From positions 71,833,992 through 71,897,991 of the forward strand of contig NC_060253.1 in assembly GCF_921293095.1 (NCBI RefSeq): a stretch of DNA of 64,000 nucleotides, read 5' to 3'. Origin of the DNA: Ischnura elegans (taxonomy: Eukaryota; Arthropoda; Insecta; Odonata; Coenagrionidae). Under the pieces are notes generated by a model. It was given only the letters and a program-made list of their open reading frames with translations. It searched no databases and was not told the origin of the DNA. Both the position numbers and the translations under genes were made by a program. Positions 59,142 through 64,000 of the stretch are shown one piece after another; positions within the stretch are counted from its first letter, which is position 1; every line of letters starts with the position of its first letter.

Positions 59142-59574
59142 TATTCTCGTCGTAAGAGGCCCGATGGTGGGTGGCTCATGATAACAAAATAAAGACTATA
59201 AATTACGCCCCAGCCTCATTCCCTCCCACAAAAAGCAAAACTTTGGCCACTTTCCGGGAGATGATTCTTGCCGGGCAACGAAGTCACAGACCTGACCGCT
59301 CAATCCGTAACCGACGAAGCGGAAAGAGACGACCGCTGAAACTGGATCGCTCCAGCTGCCATCATCATCATTTCAGTTCGCAGAAATGTGTCTCGGGTTC
59401 TGCGGAGAGAAAAAAAGGGATGGGAAAAGGAATCACTTTAATAGCTGCATCAAAAGGATAACATAGAAATCAAACTGTAGATAAGGAAAATGATCCGTGA
59501 TAGTGGTTTCCAAGTAACTCTTAAGAGACCAATCCTGAGATGGATAGGAGAGGGTGGACACAGGAGTACTAACT
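59142..59574. other. Non-coding stretch
   Basis: A 96-codon frame at 59171-59461 has no recognisable domain. It is GC-moderate and basic in composition; no start context or splice support. Confidence 0.45.
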
Positions 59575-59750
59575 GCCGGCCTCGGTGTCTGCCGCTTGTC
59601 TACCCTGTTTGGAGTCCCCCCTGGGTAGGTTGTCCCTCTGCAAGACAGGGGTGTTTGTGATCGTTCGTTCGTTCATTATTATTCGTTAAAGTCCTCCGCT
59701 GTAAAGGGCTTATATGCCCTGTTTTCGGGGTAATGAAGATAAATAAATAA
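59575..59750 (+). mobile_element. tRNA-derived SINE
   Basis: The head is damaged (CCGGCCTCGGTG...GGAGTCCCCCCTGGG), with the body CTCCGCTGTAAAGGGCTTAT, CCTGTTTTCGGGG and an end ATAAATAAATAA. A short GTTCGTTCGTTC run lies near 59663. Related to 6662-6854 and closest in the tail to 3131-3213. Confidence 0.7.
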
Positions 59751-59881
59751 TCATTGGACGCCGCCTCAAGTGAAAATACGATATGGGTATACAATGGTAC
59801 TCGGTACTACAATAAAACATAACTATCCAATCGAATTTTGTGTACCTTTTGATCTTTTAACTCAATTTTTAAATGTTAAAT

Positions 59882-60090
59882 CGGACCGGTTCGCGCCGGA
59901 AAGACCGTCGGCGTGGACGCAGGAGCGCGCCGCTGCCTTAAAAATGCGCCCGCCGCAATTTTAATTATTGTTTTTGCACTCCTTAGTCTTTGGAGCTAGA
60001 TTTTTTAATATTTAGGGACAAATTCGCGCCGTTAAAGTCCATCGGCGTGGACGCCAGAGCGCGCCGCACCGCTAACAGTTCACCCGAACG
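59882..60090 (+). repeat. GC-rich tandem duplication, ~133 bp period
   Basis: TTCGCGCCGGAAAGACC and GCGTGGACGC.AGAGCGCGCC at 59889-59930 recur at 60023-60066, each followed by a second CGCCGCC-containing block. CpG-dense in an otherwise AT-rich region. Confidence 0.7.
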
Positions 60091-60691
60091 CCGCCGCCAA
60101 CGAATTTTTCCTTTTGGTGCCTACGTCTAGCAAGAAGTGCCCTCACGGCGTGCTCAACACTCTATCCACCACCCAGTCCGATGCCCGTCTAGTCTACGTC
60201 ACCGTCCCGTGAACTCTACTGCATCCCGGCCAGTCTCTCTGCCTTTCGCCTTATCCCTCGTTCTAGCTTCAGCTCGGCTCACCTAACGTTGCCCTCTCAC
60301 AAGCCACGTTCTCTCCCAAACCGGAATCCCTCTCCTCCCGCGGAAGAAGAGCGGGACGATGGCTCTCTTCTGACCCATCCTCTCTGCCTTGTTGCTACCC
60401 CGCGTCCTCCGCGGTGCTGTGGCCTGGGACTTCGAGTGAGAGCGTTGACCGCATGCCCTGACCTCAACGTGTCCGCCCTGCTCTTTCTCCGTTTTATTCC
60501 CTCTTCTTCTTCTTTATTATTGGACCCGAATCGGCCATCCGATACCGACTCACCACTACTCCGAACGAGTTAACCCGTCCACAGGTCGAATTAAATAGGT
60601 CGAAAAACCAGAATGATGATGGAAAAGAGCAATAAAAGGTATGGAGGAATTTGGGAAAATAATAATATCAAACATATATTATCGTGAACTC
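60091..60691. other. GC-rich, pyrimidine-rich block
   Basis: Continues the CpG-dense sequence to about 60560. A plus-strand frame (60289-60573, 94 codons, proline/serine/leucine-rich) looks compositional rather than coding. It might be a CpG island or an unrecognised repeat. Followed by AT-rich sequence. Confidence 0.4.
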
Positions 60692-60703
60692 ATTGGTTCT
60701 TTT

Positions 60704-61207
60704 TTATTATTATTATCTTAGCATTCTGGCAACCTCGCCTTCCTTTATGTACTTCCCTCTTCAATTCACAGTAAGGCCAACCCCTTTCGTTTGATCTAAA
60801 ACTCCTATTCTCTTTCTTCCTTTCCCTCGTTTACCCCACATTCTACCCTATGACACTGTTTTCAACATTCCCTCCCCTCTAAGTACTCGCTCCATCCATA
60901 CCTTCTATCTCCTCCGTATTTCATTTAGAAGCTGCTTCTCCTCCCCACCATGTCTATCACTTCATCGTTCCTTCTCTTCTCCGTTCACTTCGCCTTCTCC
61001 ATTCTTCGCAACACCCACATCTCGAACGCCTCCAATCTTATCTCGTCCTCCATTATAAGTGTTCATGTTTCCGCACCGTAGAGAGCTACACTCTATATCA
61101 GACTCTTCACTCTTTTTCTTTAAACTCTTACATAACGATCCTCTCATAAGCTCCTTCCTGTTCATGAGCGCCTCCTTTGCTAACGAAATTCTCTTTCTGA
61201 TGTCCTT
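60704..61207 (-). mobile_element. 5'-truncated LINE, C-terminal part, minus strand
   Basis: Read on the minus strand: DIRKRISLAKEALMNRKELM, then (shifted) SVALYGAET, RLEAFEMWVLRRMEKA, VGEEKQLLNEIRRR, KVWMERVLRGEGMLK and KRGKGRKRIGVLD, ending with a (TAA)n-like tail at about 60700-60716. These phrases are the post-transcriptase region of arthropod LINEs. Stops and frameshifts make it dead. Candidate flanking repeats are ATTGGTTCTTTT (60692-60703) and ATTGGTCCTTTA (61208-61219), ten of twelve matching. Same subfamily as 26205-26457. Confidence 0.85.
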
Positions 61208-61219
61208 ATTGGTCCTTTA

Positions 61220-61892
61220 GACATTGATAAATGAACAACAAAAAATAATGTATTTACGTAATCAACGAATAAATAAAACAATAAAAAATGGATATGTAAT
61301 AATGGATGATTTGTTGAAAACTAACGACTGAATAACAAACGGTGGTCCTACTCTTCCCCCCAAATATTCGTTCGCTCCACAACCCCCTGGAGAATATCAC
61401 GACCCGCTCCTAACGGACCCGCTACAGAGCGCTCCATGATACAACGGAGTTTATTTCTTCCTTTTCCAACTTAAATTCCCCCTTTCGCTTATGTTAGTGT
61501 ATGCGCTGCAGGCGGATGCCGAAGTGAGATAAAATTGGTAGATTAAGTGGGAAGCGAAGGCATTATAAGAAGAGGAAAAAAAGGGAGTGTTGCTCATGAA
61601 AGGCGTGGGGAATGACCCCAGCGGACTGAGCAGGAGCCTGTGATATAACGGGTCCATTAAATGAACAATGGAAGGGAAGTGGGAGGAGAAGTTCCAAAAT
61701 TCCACAGAAAAAACAGGCTAATTGAACTGAGATGAATGTAATAAACGAAATAATTATCGAGGGAAAGGAAATTGACATTGGATAGGCAACAAATACGGCT
61801 CTAGCAGTAGTGAACTACTCATGACTGTGTGTGTGACAACTATACACAAAGGTTAAGCCTCATGATGTTGCAATAAGTACGGTACCACGTAA
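61220..61892. other. Non-coding stretch
   Basis: No gene recognised; minus frames at 61451-61778 have no domains. Confidence 0.5.
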
Positions 61893-61903
61893 AATAATCG
61901 CTT

Positions 61904-62122
61904 TTGGGCGCAACTAGGTTTCCGAGTTGTCCTCCGCGTCATCTCTGTGATGCAAGTTTCGCCGGCGTCGCATCGGGCGTCTTCAGGTTTGAAATGTTTA
62001 CTTCAAACCAGACGACGCCTGCTGCAACGCCGGCGAAACTGTCGTCACGAAGATGAATCGACGCGGCGGACAACCTGGAAACCTAGCTACGCCTACTGCA
62101 CCACTTCGTGGAAGCCTCCATC
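61904..62122 (+). mobile_element. Foldback (Penelope-like) retroposon, 61.9-kb copy
   Basis: About 90-bp imperfect inverted arms (61906-61993 and 62001-62093) around a tiny loop. It is flanked by exact 11-bp repeats AATAATCGCTT at 61893-61903 and 62123-62133. Both arms carry CGCCGGCGAAACT, and the left arm on the minus strand has the fuller ACCTGAAGACGCC core. The right arm reads outward as AGETVVTKMNRRGGQPGNLA and ends in PLRGSLHQ, close to the 63.7-kb copy's PHRESLHK. A defined 3' end next to the duplication supports retroposition. Confidence 0.8.
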
Positions 62123-62133
62123 AATAATCGCTT

Positions 62134-63711
62134 GTATCATATAGAGCAATTCATGCCATTTTTTTCTAATATTTTCATTTTTTTCATTCTCTACAGAGCC
62201 TCGAAAGCGTCATTTTTATGTGGTTAAATGTTATTCTGGTTACACCGTCCAACATTCTGAAAATCGATAGTCTTATCAAAGAAAATCAAACAATAGAAAT
62301 TTAAGACTGCTGACCTTATCTTTCTTCATTGGCAAAATACGTATGATAACACATTAATCCAACCCAAGCATCATATTTCAAGTGCGAATCAGTCATTCCA
62401 AAATTTCGTATTTAAATTAATGTGGGAAAATACGCTCCTCTTGCGAGGAAATCCATCAAGGTTTACCGCTGGCTAGTCCGTTTTCGTTTCCAAACGCCGT
62501 TATGACATTAAAATGATGAATTTTTGCCTCCGCATGGCATTTTCCCCGAGTCATTTCTTCCCTGTTATTCTCATTTTACAGTATTGACTCAATTTCATTT
62601 ATTTTCGTACGCTTCATTTACTTCGTCATCTTCTGAAAATACTTCTCTTTGTAACCTTTTTCCTTATTAATTCCTATACACCGATTAGGTGAGCAATGAA
62701 TGCAACACGAGATAGCAGCAAGAAACGTACTCTTGATTAACACCTTGATTTACCAACATTACCGGCAAATTAAAAGCAATTTTTTAGGAGAAAAAAATCA
62801 TACAAAGCACATTTAATTATCAGTACTTTTCTAAGGATTTATCTAAGGATTTCCTTAAGCAGGATTGAGTAACAGAGTAAAATCAAGATACATAAAAAAT
62901 ATGATCTTCGAATAAATATCTCATTAGAAAGAAAAGGATACCTTAAATTTTATGACGAAACTCGTGTGTTTATCGCAGGCATGCTATGAACTGCGCCATA
63001 ACGGATTTTTTTACGTGCGCCGGGAACTGATGAGAAGGCAGGTTCAAGTATGGTAGATTGACAGTACAACACCCCAGGATACTTCCACTCTCACAATACT
63101 AAAAGAAGACGGCTGAAAGGGAGAGTCCAGATTAAAATGAACGAGGATTTTCTATTCGGCACCTAAATATGCATTCTGGTCGCCGTTATATCTAAGACTG
63201 TCATCAGAGTCTCATGAAATAAAAAAAGTTCTAGCCAACCAATTGAAAATAAGATTTTTAAGCTAATTTATTTCAGCCTAATTTTTTCCTGCGTAAATAC
63301 AAGAAGGCTATTTTTCACGTAATAGTAAAATATTCTCAAAATGATAAGACGTAAAAACGTCATCCTGCCATGAAAATTTTACTCTGTCTAAGATATTGTA
63401 ATATGAAGGTGTATTACATCGCATGAATCTTAGAATTTGTGAACATGTATTCATGCTACGGAAAAAAAATAAAATTGAACAGTCGAAGAGTCAATAATAT
63501 TCATTCACAGCTTCAAAATTCTCACTCAAGAGACGTGATTTATGTATATTTTTTAATGATAAGTAACCGATATCCTACATTTCGTGCGCCTTTGTTTAAA
63601 TATCTTAAAATGAAAAATTATACGTCAATACAAGAATATCACCCAGCCAATGATCTGAAGTTACACTTATGGTAGCAAAATTTTCATGATAAGATAAAAT
63701 AAAAAGTAAAT
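62134..63711. other. AT-rich non-coding stretch
   Basis: Nothing recognised. The frame 63439-63675 has no domain. Confidence 0.55.
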
Positions 63712-63722
63712 ATCTAAATAAA

Positions 63723-63938
63723 GTTTCAGCAGACTGGTTTTCGGGATTACTACCGCGTAGATTCACCTCTGCAGACGACAGTTTCGCCGGCATTGCAGCA
63801 GGCTTCTTCAGGTCAATGAAGTGGAGATCCGTGGTGTCGCCCGTCTCTAATATCGCCCCGTCGGAGGCCGGTTTCGCGGTATTAATCCCGAAAGCCAGTC
63901 TGCTGAATCCTCACCACACCGCGAAAGCCTACACAAGG
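63723..63938 (+). mobile_element. Foldback (Penelope-like) retroposon, 63.7-kb copy
   Basis: Outer inverted arms (63723-63757 and 63875-63910) share GCAGACTGG.TTTCGGGATTA. The element is bounded by exact 11-bp repeats ATCTAAATAAA at 63712-63722 and 63939-63949. On the minus strand at 63774-63816 is ACCTGAAGAAGCC...GGCGAAACTGTCGTC, the clearest CTGAAGA...GAAAC core of this subtype. The interior of about 58 bp between core and right arm is GC-rich and not duplicated in the left half. The right end reads NPESQSAESSPHRESLHK. Confidence 0.8.
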
Positions 63939-64000
63939 ATCTAAATAAATTTTTAGCCCTCCAAAGTCGGAGGTAATTTGTTAACATTGTGACTCGACGA

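Noticed and set aside
60289..60573. 94-codon frame in the CpG-dense block as a gene
   Set aside because: Low-complexity proline/serine/leucine composition and no recognisable motif; other frames in the block are also open.

Overview
This 64-kb window looks like gene-poor DNA from an animal nuclear genome. It is visibly AT-rich, has no long open reading frames and no operon-like packing, and is full of eukaryotic transposon remnants: tRNA-headed SINEs, LINE 3' ends, hAT-, Harbinger- and piggyBac-like MITEs, and foldback hairpins. The mix fits an arthropod best, but nothing here fixes the species. I could not support one complete protein-coding gene, rRNA or functional tRNA. Most open frames of 60-185 codons are chance frames or read through repeats. 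The window is best read as intergenic or intronic sequence.

Layout. 0-6.5 kb: AT-rich background with two SINE tails, the first foldback element (3.2 kb) and a duplicated 125-bp repeat (5.1/6.5 kb). 6.6-10.3 kb: an accessory cluster with a full SINE and a hAT-type element (7256-8021, perfect 8-bp target duplication) that carries a second hAT MITE and a foldback retroposon inside it. A second foldback (8.2-8.6 kb) and an empty sister copy of the host hAT element (10.0-10.3 kb) follow. 15-17.2 kb: hAT MITEs, a piggyBac-like MITE and another foldback side by side. 18.4-19.2 kb: a GC/CpG-rich island with a G-quadruplex motif and a possible exon ending in a GTGAGT donor; this is the best promoter or first-exon candidate. 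19.3-26 kb: almost empty, with a two-unit tandem repeat and a tRNA-like SINE head in the loop of an inverted repeat. 26-33 kb: LINE tails and the first two copies of a ~650-bp MITE with TA-bounded ends. 38.4-39.2 kb: a Penelope-like hairpin split by a Harbinger-like MITE with TTA duplications. 44.9-45.6 kb: a third 650-bp MITE inside the loop of a 47-bp inverted repeat. 47.8-49.1 kb: a degenerate tandem array of ~250-bp units. 55.5-64 kb: the fourth 650-bp MITE, SINEs, a hAT MITE, a GC-rich tandem duplication, a 5'-truncated LINE on the minus strand, and two more foldbacks with perfect 11-bp target duplications.

The most interesting thing is the foldback set at 3.2, 7.6, 8.2, 16.95, 29.0, 38.4, 61.9 and 63.7 kb. 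The copies differ in sequence but share an architecture: inverted arms around a core resembling CTGANGA...GAAAC (hammerhead-ribozyme-like, as known from Penelope-like retroelements), related peptide reading outward through the arms, and flanking target duplications of 10-16 bp in seven of eight copies. One insertion is confirmed by an empty paralogous site inside the same window. The Penelope link is inference; no reverse transcriptase of that type is present here.
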